From assembly GCF_022539315.1 (NCBI RefSeq), contig NC_066323.1, positions 10,343,219 to 10,407,218 of the forward strand: a stretch of DNA of 64,000 nt, read 5' to 3'. A model generated the notes under the pieces. The model saw only the letters and a program-made list of their open reading frames with translations, made no database searches and was not told the origin of the DNA. The stretch comes from Serinus canaria. Lineage: Eukaryota > Chordata > Aves > Passeriformes > Fringillidae. Below, one piece after another: positions 23,641-35,160 of the stretch. The first letter of the stretch is position 1, and every line of letters starts with the position of its first letter. A program made the position numbers and the translations under genes.

Positions 23641-25292
23641 TCAGATTTCTCACTCCAAACTGTGATCTAGAGACACAAAATCCTTCAACACACTAATTCT
23701 GCTGTTTGATGCTAAACCCCATTCTTCAGTTTTACTGTAGGATTGGATAGTAAAAGCAAGAATTTGTGGAAGAATTTGTACGTGAGATTTTGTTTGACCG
23801 TATGAAAAGCTTTGGGACTAATGTTAATTTTAAAACCATTTTTCCAAGTTTACAATTCCTATATCAGCACATAGCCTTTGGCAGGGGGCAGGGCAGGAGG
23901 TTTTGAATGAACAGTCAGAGTCAGGCTCCTTTTCCTCAAAGGCTTGAAGTCGTGGTCTGGCAAAAACATATGTGAAATGGACACAGGAGAGCAGGGAAGA
24001 AAAGAACCATCTCTGGTGCCAGGTCCTACTCCTGATGTTCCCTGTAGCAGAGCCTGACCTTGCAGTTTGGATTACCAGTCAGTCTGTGTGGTGCAGTTTT
24101 GACTACCAGTCAGTCTGTGGCCCTGGTTGTTACCCTGCCTTCCTCTCTGAGGAGAGAATTCCTCTTGGGCAGCAAAAAAAAGCACATTGGCTATGGCACA
24201 GTGAGAAATTCTGCTTTTCTGTTGCCCACCTGTGAGAAAGAAGTCTGCCTGAAATCTTTCCCAGCCCTTAAAAAGAAATGGGCATGGCACATCTCAGTGT
24301 TTGTTGAATTGGGATTGAATTCTAATATTCTTTGATCAAACCTCAAGTTTGGAGGAAGTCTGAGCCTTGAATTTGGGTTATTGACATTTTAGAAATACTA
24401 CTTTCTGGTCTGCTTCACTAGGACCACTAAAAACTCTTCAAATAAAACCGTATCTGTGGTTTTTTCCACTTCCCTACTGGGCTGCTTTGATTTCTGAGCT
24501 CTGAGTTTAACAAATAGAGGCCACTTTCCTCCCTCCTACAGAAAAGTATTGTCACCAGGATGATGTGAAGCAATAAATTTTTGCTGAAGCCTTGATCTGA
24601 AATGTTTTATTTCAACTGAAGTTTTTTTGCTTACTTTCATGTCTATATATAGCTTCCTCCAGGAGAGCTTTTGTAAGACCCAGACTCTGCTATGATTGAA
24701 GTTGATTCTTCAATCAAGAAGTACTCCTAGTTTTCGCCATTTTTATTGGAGAAACTTCCCTTTTTCTATCCCTATCCAAACTGTGGAAGAGAGCCCAGCA
24801 CAAGGAGCCGCAGTTGGTTGTGGTTCTGCACCAGGCTCTCCATGCTGACACCTACCCAGGGCCCTTGGCTTCCCTTGGGCATCAGAACAGGTGTGGTTAT
24901 TCAATTGCTTGTGTAGAGCTGGGCTTTTGAAATCCCATCCCCCAGGAGCTCTAAGGGATGCTTCTTGTTCATTTTTTCCTCTTTAAAGCTCTTTATGAAT
25001 GTGGTTGATAGAGATGTAGTTCCCTGTTTCATCTGAAGGTATTTGGTATGATGACTAAAGTGAGATAAATATTTTAGTTATCAGCAGTTGATAGGCATTC
25101 AAGATAGGCTGTGGGATGATTACATTTGATACCTTTGTGGAGCAATGGTAGAGATATCATGAAAAATACTTTTTAAAATATATTCTGTTTTATAAAAAGT
25201 GAGTTTGGTTTGGATTAGTTGGAAACCTCTGAACAACCTAATAATACAACTGGAAAGAAATTTTCCTTTTTTCAATATACTATCAACTTTAG
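23641..25292. other. Unique non-coding DNA
   Basis: No gene is recognised. Contains a 31-bp tandem duplication, listed separately. Frames of 70-90 codons around 23972-24335 overlap that duplication and have no family resemblance. Confidence 0.45.
24061..24122 (+). repeat. Tandem duplication, 31 bp x 2
   Basis: Copies 24061-24091 and 24092-24122 both begin TGCAGTTT and share the block TACCAGTCAGTCTGTG. A handful of differences indicates the duplication is not recent. Confidence 0.75.
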
Positions 25293-25443
25293 GTCTCCTT
25301 AGTCAAGAAAAGATTGGTGTTGAAATTAACTTTGTGGAGATCCAGTCAAAGCAAAAATAACATTGAAATAGATTGTGTTGATTCTTACGAGACAAACATT
25401 CTTTCTGGAGCTGTTCTGAAAGGACCTGTAACAATAAAATCAG
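25293..25443 (+). other. Candidate spliced exon or decayed exon, 151 bp (speculative)
   Basis: Seen: a pyrimidine tract (TTTTCCTTTTTTC), a branch-like CTATCAAC and an acceptor TTTAG ending at 25292; a donor AATCAG|GTGAGG at 25443/25444; and one frame open over all 50 codons (phase 0 in, phase 1 out). Its second half reads NNIEIDCVDSYETNILSGAV and then LKGPVTIKS, with a protein-like mix of residues. I recognise no family. A second frame is open in the first half only (EKIGVEINFVEIQSK, then stop), so a decayed exon with a one-base shift is another reading. It sits in AT-rich sequence with no identified partner exons. Confidence 0.18.
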
Positions 25444-25549
25444 GTGAGGAAGAAGAAAAAAATAATTTTTTGGGTGTATCAAGTTTTGGGTTTTTTGTTA
25501 AATAAATATATTGTGTTATTAGATTGATGAAAGCCCTGTTTGCATAAGG

Positions 25550-25601
25550 ATAAAGTGATAAATTATTGTGATCAGAATAAAGTGATAAATTAACTTGTGA
25601 T
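25550..25601 (+). repeat. Tandem duplication, about 27 bp x 2
   Basis: The block ATAAAGTGATAAATTA occurs at 25550 and again at 25577. Each copy is followed by a TTGTGAT sequence, the second copy being slightly shorter. A local duplication in AT-rich DNA. Confidence 0.7.
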
Positions 25602-26931
25602 TTCTAGTTTTTCAAAAATCAATACCTTTCACATTTATATTTCTCCAAGTTTCCAGAAAAACAGATGAATGACTGTGTGTGTTCTCTGGGGCATTGTATC
25701 TATCAGGAACCCTATATTCTCCCTTAAAATATGCTCTGCATGGTAAATATAACCTCTTCACCCCAAAACCTCTAATTGCACATCAGTCTTCCAGCTCCAA
25801 GCTGTTCCATTTGTGTGCAGAGAGAAAGAGTGAATCACTGTCTTAATTAAGGTCAGTATGTGATACCTCTGCTATTCTTCCAGCTATTCTCAGCTGGTGA
25901 ATAAAGAGTTAAAAATAGGACACATGCTGTCCTCTTCTGTGGTCTTTACTGCTAGCCCAGCATGTTTACAGAACCTTTCTCACTGATAGAGTGTTTTGAT
26001 TAATATTCACATTTCCATGCAGATTTTTCTTTAAAAGCCTAAGTTGAATGCAGACCACAAGATCAATTAAATTGTGTTTGCCAGTACATCACTGGCAAGT
26101 CAGGCCATCAGTCACACTTTTTTCAGGATAACTCTGAATTGATTGATCTTAATATTTTTAGTGCCTCTTGATAGGGTTATTTTTGTTTAAAGCTCATCAG
26201 TAGAAAGAAATCAACTCCATTTCTGGGACTCCAGCTAGAACAGTAGTGGAAAGCCAGGGTCAGGAACTTAAAAGGGAGGGGAGAGACGAAAGAGGGATGT
26301 GGGTTCTACACCAGTGCAGCATTTTCTCCCAAAAACTTGTATGAGCTTCAATGCAGGCCCCAGGGGAAAGAATTTTCTGTTTGGCCTACAGAAGGGAGTG
26401 GTGATGTGTTGGGAGAGGCAGGGTGAGAAAGCAGCTATGTTGTTCTTAGAAAAGCTTCATTGGCAAACAAGCACAATAATTTTGCAAAAGAAAAAAGTCT
26501 TCCCCAAGAAGGAAAATTTTGCTGACAAGGTGTTAAGAGATGAAATATCTGCTTTTATTTCATTCTGTTCTCTAAAGGGATTAAAATTTTGCTGTGTAGT
26601 TCTTTCATACCAAACTAACTTTCAAAGTAAATTCAGTTCCTCTGCCAACACACTTTTTAAAGGGGTAACACAGCTCTATTTTCAGAACTACATCTTTTTT
26701 GAAATTTGTTGAATTTGTTGGGTTTTTTTCTGGCCTAAAGTGAGAGTGAGTGCTTCAGGTTCTTTTTGGGTTGGCATAAAAATAATGGTTGAATCCTGCA
26801 GGAGTCAACCATGGACAGACATTTGTAACATTGGGTTGTGTGTGATTTCCTCCGGGATCAGAACAGAGATCCCACAAGGGCTCCTCAATGCTGCTTGGAG
26901 GCTGATCCCTGCCCTCATCCCTCCTTTCCAG
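25602..26931. other. Unique non-coding DNA
   Basis: No gene is recognised. The 137-codon plus-strand frame at 26299-26712 has no domain. Its first ATG does not sit after a promoter or acceptor that I can identify. Confidence 0.45.
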
Positions 26932-27018
26932 AGCCACAGGCAGTGGGCAGGCAGTGCTGGGGGCAACCTACTCTCCCTTCTGGAGCTCCAACAGGATCAC
27001 TGGCACCAGGTTTTTAAG
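26932..27018 (+). other. Candidate spliced exon, 87 bp (speculative)
   Basis: The acceptor is strong: CCCTCATCCCTCCTTTCCAG ending at 26931. The donor TTTAAG|GTATGT at 27018/27019 is also good. Length is a multiple of three. Two frames are open; the phase-0 frame reads SHRQWAGSAGGNLLSLLELQ followed by QDHWHQVFK. No family is recognised. The signal quality is better than most in this window, but no other exon of a gene could be connected to it. Confidence 0.15.
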
Positions 27019-29765
27019 GTATGTTATGGCAAAGATAAACAACAGTTTTAAGATTGCTGGAGTGCTTGGATTCAGCTTGTTGGTCTGGCCTTTCAGAAGG
27101 TCTGGAATGGGAACAGAAAATGCTTTCAACTCATACTCCTCCTGGATTGTCTGTTACCATTCAGAGTCTGTCCTGCAGGTATATCTCTTTCACAGAGTGG
27201 GTGAAAAGAGTGAAGGAACAGGGTGTTTTGTGTGTTCAACTCGTATCAGCATTGAAGCACTTGTGCCTGTTCTCCCATCAAGGCACGCTAAGTAGGGACA
27301 CCTCACAAGGCAATGTAAGGGCTGTATTTTATGACCTGAATGCAAAGCCTGTATTAGTTTCAACCTGCTCCTAGTAACATGTGTCTAATGCTAAATTATC
27401 TCTTTCATGTGGTTTTTGTATTACACGCTAACCTCAGATTGCTTTCATGTGTTCAACTTTCACGAGTTCAAGAGTTTTGCAGGAAGAGCAGTGAAATGTA
27501 TTTTTGTCAGTCTCTTTAGTTTTGGGGCCAAGCTGGGTTTCCAGTGGGCATTTGGAAAGTACTGACTGCCTGGAGGAGCAGGAGTCAGCAACCTGTGTGG
27601 TGCAGGCATGTGTGAGTGCCTGTGCCTGGAAGTGACTACAGAGGATCCCATTTGGGAAGAACTGTAACGGTGCAGGGCAAAGGCTGGAACAACCCAGTGA
27701 CAAGCAGATCAGGATGGTTTGGGAAATAACCTTACAGGGTCCTTATTTGCTTAAGCATATGTGTTTCTAGAGATGTAGATGTGAGTGTATAAATGATAGA
27801 CCTTTCAATGGTTTCTGCTGAGCAATGCTGTTCCACAGCAGGGGCTGGACTAACAGCTTTAGGGCTGCTGGGCTCACTTCTTGCTGACCTGTCTAAGCCT
27901 GAATCTGATTTTTAAACTAGAACTAATTTTAGATGCCTTGGGAAATATTTAGGATGGGTGGCTTCCACATTTGGTTATTAGGATAGGGCTGGTACCAGCA
28001 CAGCAATAGTGATGGGGACCTTGTGTTTGTCATGGGGTCATGTGGATTTCCTCCCTTTAAAGCCAAGTGTCCACAGCCCCTAACTCTACCCGAGCAGAGA
28101 GGCTGCACTGTGGCAGGGCAGTGCAGGGGTTACAGCCAGGCTCAGGAAAGGAGCAGAGGCGTGCCAGCGTGCCAGGGATGCTTCTCCCAGACTGCCCCTG
28201 GCCAAGGGCTGTCACTGTGATGGATGCCATGGCGTGGGCTGGCAGACAACATCTTCCTTAGGGGCTGTCTCTTTTCTTCTGCACAAAAAAGCCCCAAACC
28301 TCCCCACTTGCAGCACCTGCTTTGCTCCTCCATGCCACAAGTCCTCCCTGGAGGAAGAGGGGCAGCTCCTTCTGTGTCTTCCTGAGTGGGATGATCTCAG
28401 CATGAGTCACTTGCAGCAGGATGTGGACCCTGTTTCTTTGGAAGCAGCTGCACAGCTCAGCACGTCCCTGACACAGCTTCTGGAACAGGGCAGGGCACCT
28501 TCCAAACTGAAGCATTCACGGGCAAGGCTCGAGCACGCTCTAATTTTGTGAATGGCTCTCACCCGAGAGCAGGATGTAATGACCAGAAAAGGGTGGGGAT
28601 ATTGTAGATCCATTTCCCTCATTCTTGGTTTCCAGTTAGGACCCTAAAACAAACTTGTGAGCCTACAGGGAAAACCACAGGAGCAGTGAGCTCTCTATTA
28701 CAGCTATTGGCTGTAACATAAAGGGAGATATTGGTTCATTGATCACCTTGTTGTTTTGGGTCATGTCTCATTAGGGTTTCTCAGAGGCTGAGGATTATTC
28801 CTGAAATGTCCAATTGAGTCCCAGCCTTCTTGAGTATTTTTCTTTTTTCCTTATTTCGAATGTATCTCAGGAGATTATCAAATACCTCCTAGACCAACAC
28901 CTTCCTTTCCTCACAGAAAGGCCTACCCTCCCCTTGAGTCATTGGAAAACACTACCCCAAAGCCATTTGCTTGGGCTGAGTGACATGCTGGGCAGTTAAT
29001 GAACCAGCACAGCTGTGTCCAAGCATCTCAGCAATGAACACGGGCTAAAATAGAAGCCACAAGCGGGAAACATGCAAACCCTTCCTGTGCCAGAGACAAA
29101 ATCCAGGGAATGCTGGGCTGGATTGCTGGATTTTCACGCCTCTCACTAAATAAATCCCAGTCTGCAGTCCACCCGTCCACTCTGTCCGAGCTGGTGGCTC
29201 CTTAAAAGCTTTATGGAGGCATTTCCAGTGGGGCATTTCCAGTAACAGAAACCCTCAGGCAACACCTTCAGGGTAGACACACCTAATTAGGCCGGTTTTT
29301 GGAAAGGTTGGTTTGCTACTGGCAAACGACCCATCACAGAGTTTAAATGACCAGCTTGCCCAGTTTTTAACCTCACAAAGATTTTGTTACAGTTAATTCT
29401 TTCCTGATTGTCCCTCAACCCTGTTCCAAGTAACTTCAATGATACATCTGAAGTCTATTTAAAATAAAGGGTGGAGTACTTGTCCCTCTTCTTCCAGCAA
29501 AGAAACAAATCCAGGCCAGTCAAAAAGTTTCAACTAATATTGGATGATACTTAATATATGAAGCTATTTGGGTTGTTTAATGATCCAAGTGTGGTGAGTG
29601 GAAGAAAGTTGTCTAGCTTTTAATCAACATTTTTGCAATGCTGGATGCAAAACTGGGAGCAGTAGTTACTATGTAGCCAGTCCTCATTATTTTATTCTGA
29701 GTTTTGCACTGTGATATTATTTAATTTTTTTAAATTATTAATATCTAAGAAGTTGAGTTCTCATA
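27019..29765. other. Unique non-coding DNA
   Basis: No gene, RNA or repeat is recognised. The part from about 28060 to 28560 is more GC-rich and therefore full of overlapping open frames on both strands (up to 105 codons). None has a domain or flanking signals worth reporting. Confidence 0.45.
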
Positions 29766-29803
29766 AAAAACAACCAACCAAACAACCCCCCAACCAACCC
29801 ATA
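29766..29803. repeat. A/C-rich low-complexity tract
   Basis: Built of CAACCAACCAAACAACCCCCCAACC-type text. One of three such tracts in the window (also 34987-35120 and 39882-39950). On the opposite strand it reads as TTGGTTGG. Confidence 0.85.
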
Positions 29804-32800
29804 ATGTGTTTCTAGCCCTTACAATTATGTAGAATATACCCATGTACACCCTAAAGTAAAATAAAAATACCTCACCAAATCTTACAGTTTCTGAGTCAAG
29901 CCCTGTACACTCATATTCCATTTTGCATTTAACTTTTTGTGGTGTTGGCATTTCTGCAGTTATAAGTCAAGGGCTGCCCTGAAGCAGTGATTTGATCTCC
30001 CTTGCCTGAGCTTGCCCACGAAAGCCTATCGGTAATAAATATTATCCCAAGTGACTGTGGTGTAAGTAATGGCATTCCTTGCCCAAAGATCAGCCTCCAA
30101 AAATCACTCTCTGTTCATGTTTGGAAAGAACTGATGGGGAGAAAGGTGCAAATGACTCTTGCCTCTGCTCAGAATGTCAGATACAGATCACCTGGACACC
30201 AAGAACAAGACAGACCCAGCAGGACCCAAGCAATCTCTAGTTCCTGATGTCTGACCCTGTTTTTGTAGTGAAGCTCATATCTGAGGCTGTGCTCAAACCA
30301 CCCTCTCCTCCCTTTTCTATGATGAAGTACATGGTGCCTTCCTCTCTTTGGGCATGGCAGCCCAGGCAAGCTGTGCACAGATGTGCACCTTCCCAGCAGC
30401 AGCAAGGCCAAGCTTACTCTAAGCAAGGATTAATGCTTTGGGCCTGAGCTTGGCCAGCAGCAACCAATAGGGAGAGATGTGAAGGACATCAGACCATGCA
30501 TTTAAAGCCTCCATGGCTTGAATCCCTGCTTTCACCAGTGCCATCACTCCAGCATTGTCCTGGAGAGGCTTCCACACAGCACTGTGGGATAAGCCCAGGT
30601 GCTCCCTCCTTAACTGCCCATGGGGGGTGAGTGTCACTGGTGATCCTATGAGGAAAGAATCTCTCCTTTTTTTAGTGCTCCTCCTTTCTTCTTTCTTGTG
30701 TTTGCAAATACAAGTGGGGTGGGAGGATTTGGAAATGCATTGCTTCATCTGTATTTTTAATTAAGCACTTTGCATTTTGAGCTTTGCTGTAAAATATGAT
30801 AGATTTCTTCAATAATAATTACACTGGGGAAAAACAGCTTCATTTGAGTTGCATAAGACTTGCTTTATCCAGGCGTGTGGTTTTATTAGAGCTTAAATGT
30901 GATTATCTAGGGAAGACCACAAGCTTTTGTTTAGTGATAAGAAGGGTCAAAAAAATTAAAGGAAACACAAGCCATAAACCCCTCACTGAAGGGTGTTTGG
31001 TTCCACCACAGTACACTAGTGATTCTCCCTGGAATCAGCATGTGGTTCCCTTATCTTGTGGTGGGGAGATAGACAGTCCCTGGGGAAAGCAGTAAACTGC
31101 CTGAGTCTTAGAGTCAAGGAAAGGAAAACACAGAGTGTGATTATCAGAGTCCCTGTCCCTAATCCATCCTTAAATGTTCCCATAGTTCTGTGCAGTTTGA
31201 ATTCCATTAATTATGTGATGGATTTACAGTTTAACATTTCAGATATAATTACCTCTCATTATCAAAAACAAAGGAGACACGTGCCAGTCTCAAAGAGTAA
31301 AGACATAGCCCCGAGGAAAGGGATTAGTTCATCTTGTCTTTTCCCCTCACACATGCACATGCAGATATTTCTGCACAAGTCCCTCTATACCTACTTGTCA
31401 GTGCATTCCTTGTTCCTTGGCTCCCAGGGCTGCTTTCTTCATTCTGGGAAGTGGTTGAAAAGTCCTTTGGTTGATTAAGTTCATGGTGATCATCATAGGC
31501 TTGGATACCAACAGAGGTCCATCTATTTGAACTTTGAAATATATGGCAAGACTTAAGCTGTTTAACAGTGCTTCCCAAGGTTTGGACAACTGGAAACCTG
31601 CTGGGCATCAGGCAAGAGCACTAGGGTGCTCACTGAAAACCCTGTACCTGGTTCATAGAGTGTAAAATGCTTCACAGAATGCTGGCTGTGTAAAGCACTA
31701 AGTCTCTTTGTTGAATCCTCTCTTTGGAGTCCTTTTTGCATTTAGGACATGCAACATGTCTACAGGATCTTCCATTCCTTGCTTATTCTCTCTCTGGAAG
31801 TATCTTGAATTACTCTTGGGATATGGCTGTTGAAGGAATTGATTGCAAATGGAAGCAGGGCTGAACTCCAAATTTTGTTTGCATTTAGACATGTTTATGA
31901 AAATTGTTCACTTACTACTATCCAGTCAAACCATTTGAGTCTACTCCTAAACCTAAACATGATGACTAATGCCCTTTGCTGCAAGTGGACATCACTAATA
32001 TTGGACCACAAGTAGTGAAAATGAATTTTAAAAAAGTAAAAGGTACCTTTTATGGTAAGTGCTGGTGCAACTGAGAGATACTGAGACAGGGGGCAGTGAG
32101 GTGTGTTTGTGTGTACGTAGACACATAGTCAGCTTTGGAGAATGACACTGAAGAATTATCTCCATTACAGCAGGGTGGTGCCATTTCTCATATCAGCCTC
32201 ATTCATCTCTCTGCATCCTGTGCCAGGAATAAGAGGCTGTGATGATCAGTGACACAGAAACAGCTACCTGATGGTCCTGTTGTGTACACATGGAGGATGT
32301 TGCCCTGGAGACCATGTGGCAGCAAGGGCAGTGTTCCTGTTTTCATCCAGATGCTGGGAGCTGCTTGGAGAAGTTCATCCATCAGGGAGGTTAACTGGGG
32401 GCTTCATCAGCACTGGCCCTCCTTGTCATGTGGCTTCTTGCTGCCCATGCAGAGCTCCTGGAGGGGAACAACACAGTTACCAAAATACCCCAGTAGAAGA
32501 GGAGAGCTGGGCTTTGAGCACTATTTTTTTTGCTTGCAGCCACGTGTGGCTGTGCAAGTCATCTAGGAGTGAGGCCACTAAATCCTCATGGGGGTTTGAG
32601 CCTCTTCCTGTTTGCAGCCCTCTGCCCTGCTTACCAGGGTGGTGTCAGAGGGCTGCCTTGGCACAGCATGTCATCCTCCAACAGGGATTAATCCCACTGG
32701 ATGTGGACATGGCAACGCCTACACCTGAGCTGTCTAGACACCCCTTCTAACAAGCAAAAAGCAAGAGGTGTGGCTAGGGGCTGAGTCATTTTAATTTGAC

Positions 32801-34986
32801 AGCCCAAACAAGCCTGGCTAATCTGCCCTAAAAAGATGCCTGTTTTTTTCCAGCAGCTGCAACAGGAGCCCAGGGTGCCCAGGTTGGATGGAGATCCTGC
32901 ATTGTAAGGCAAGCTGAATCCTTCTCCCTGGTTCTGTGTTGGCTGTGGCCATGTAATGCATCAACAGATGAGAAAGCTGATTTTGCTCTGTGCTGGTCTC
33001 TTTGTCTTCCAGGTCTTCTGCTGTTTCTGGGATTGCAATAGGAACATCCAGCTATCAAGTCAGTGCCCCATCTTGAATTTTTGTATATCCCTCTTTATCC
33101 TCTAATGAACTGTACACCTACAGGTGTGCCTCAGTTTGGTCAGTGCAACCAGCTGGGCACAATGCTGAGCAAAGATTGTATCTCCTTTCTCTAGGAAGTC
33201 AGACCCTATTGAGAGCTGCCATCAGTTACACACAAACTCCCTAAATTCTTGGTGTCTCCTTTGCCCTAGCATGAGATCATTACCTGTTGTGTGGGGGTTA
33301 GTGAAGAAAAGCCCACAGCACCAGGCTTCAAAAAAGAGGTGAGATTCTAAATGACTTTCAAGTGTGTGGCTGGGGCTCTGCTAGCTGTTCTCCAGTTCTG
33401 GGCTGCTTCCAGATCCCGGTGATAGGCACAGCATTCAGCAGGAGCTCTAGCAGCCAATACATCAGAGCAGCAGTGTATAAATCAGGAGATGGATGCAAGG
33501 AGTCATCAAGGGTGAGGAGCTGGCTTTAGGAGTATGTTTGCAACCATCTGAAACCTGTCCACTGTCTGAGATGTTAAGCCATTTTCTGAGCTTCACATCA
33601 TTGTGTTGTGTTCTTTCTTTCCATCAAGTTTGCATAAAGAACGAGCCTTTGGGGTAGAACTTTTCTGCCTTTGACACTCCCAACTCATTCTTACAAGTTT
33701 ATATTTGTTGTTGTTGTTGTTGTTGAGTAACCAGTAATAAATAATCTTTTGGTCAAGACTCTTAAAATGGGTCAGTGCACCTCAAAGCATCTCTGAGTTG
33801 TCTGCATCATGAGAGCCATTCCTCCTGATTTAGAATTAGGTGAAGCACTGACATCCTAGGGCATTTTAGAGTGAGACCAAGCAACCAAAAATTTGTGCTC
33901 TCTTGTATTTAGGGGGACGTAGCATTCCCTAACAGAAATCCTGCCCACCTGGATGTAGACAAATGAACAAAGTCTGGAACAGTCTAAAAGAAAATACCTC
34001 CTCCATCCAAAAAATGTGGGTTAGAAAGGAGACTTTTGCCTTGTGCCTCCTGCTTCAGTTTAGAGGTGATCAAGCAACTTCCTTCTACTGATAAAATGTT
34101 TCTGTAAGTGGCAGAAGAAAAATATTGTGGAGAAAAAGAAAAAAACCCTGGCTCTTGAATTCCAAAAATACTGTCTCCTTTCAAAGGAAGATTTATAGGC
34201 AAGAAGACAATCTCTCTTACAGAGTTTTTCCTGACACTTGGAGTCCACTCTCTGGAAACAAGCATACAGTCTAAAAATATATTGGAAGAGCAGCTTGGAC
34301 ACAGAGAAAGCAATGACCTGTAGTCCTAAAAAACAGAGAAGCTTTTCAGTAGCTTGAGGCTTGGAACAAGAATCTAAAAGTTATGTAACACCAGTAAAAT
34401 TTGGGGCATTCTTGTTACCTAAAAAATAACCATTCTTGGCTTCTCACATTAATATCTCTGCTTAGGGATTACGTTAACTGTTTTGTGGGGAAGCTGGATG
34501 GAAATCTGCAGCTGTGGTGGTGAGTTTTCTTCAGTGTGTACAGGGTCGGGATGAGTGAGTGGCTGGGTTATTTGAGGGCTGGTGTTCCTGAGCCCTCTTT
34601 GTCTGGGATCCAGACAAGCCTTCCTGTTGAGAAACACTGTCCTACTTCTCCAGTGCAAGACAAACAACAGAACTGCTCCTGCTCTAGCAGGACAGTGGAA
34701 GCAGTAAACTGTTTCCAGTTAATGCTACGAGCATGGAGTGGCTCCTGGAGCTATCAAAGCAGAGGTAACACACCTCCTTTCTTGCTCTCCTTGGTTTTAT
34801 TAAGAAAGTTTTGGTTCTTGCAAAATTCTAAGAGATATGGTATGGGCCTTTTGCGAGAAAAATGTTGGATGCCCATGTGCACCTCTGAGGTGGAAACAAT
34901 GGGTACCACTAGCTCTATTCAAGGACACGACTTCATTTTTTGCATGAGTGGAAAGTATGTAGGAATGCTTAATAGCTTTTCCTAGA
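29804..34986. other. Unique non-coding DNA with a TTG microsatellite
   Basis: No gene is recognised over 5 kb. Frames up to 159 codons (32271-32750) overlap frames on the same and opposite strands and encode no known domain. A (TTG)7 tract sits at 33705-33725. Confidence 0.45.
33705..33725. repeat. (TTG)7 microsatellite
   Basis: Seven perfect TTG units (TTGTTGTTG..). A simple repeat. Confidence 0.9.
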
Positions 34987-35160
34987 ACAAAACAATAACC
35001 TAAACAAATTGCCCTCTTCCAAAAAAAAAAAAAAACCCAAGCAACAACCCAGCAAAAAAATACCCCAACCAAACAACAAAACAAATAAAGACATATGTAT
35101 TTCATTAAAAAAAACACCCCAGATTTAAATATATATATGTATGTATTTGTATCTATATAA
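34987..35160. repeat. A-run, A/C-rich tract and (AT)n cluster
   Basis: An A15 run at 35021-35035 is followed by A/C-rich text (AACCCAAGCAACAACCCAGC..) to about 35120, then AATATATATATGTATGTATTTGTATC. The open frame of 125 codons seen on the minus strand (34800-35177) is a translation of this low-complexity DNA, not a gene. The A-run may once have been the tail of a retroposed copy, but no body is recognisable upstream. Confidence 0.75.
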
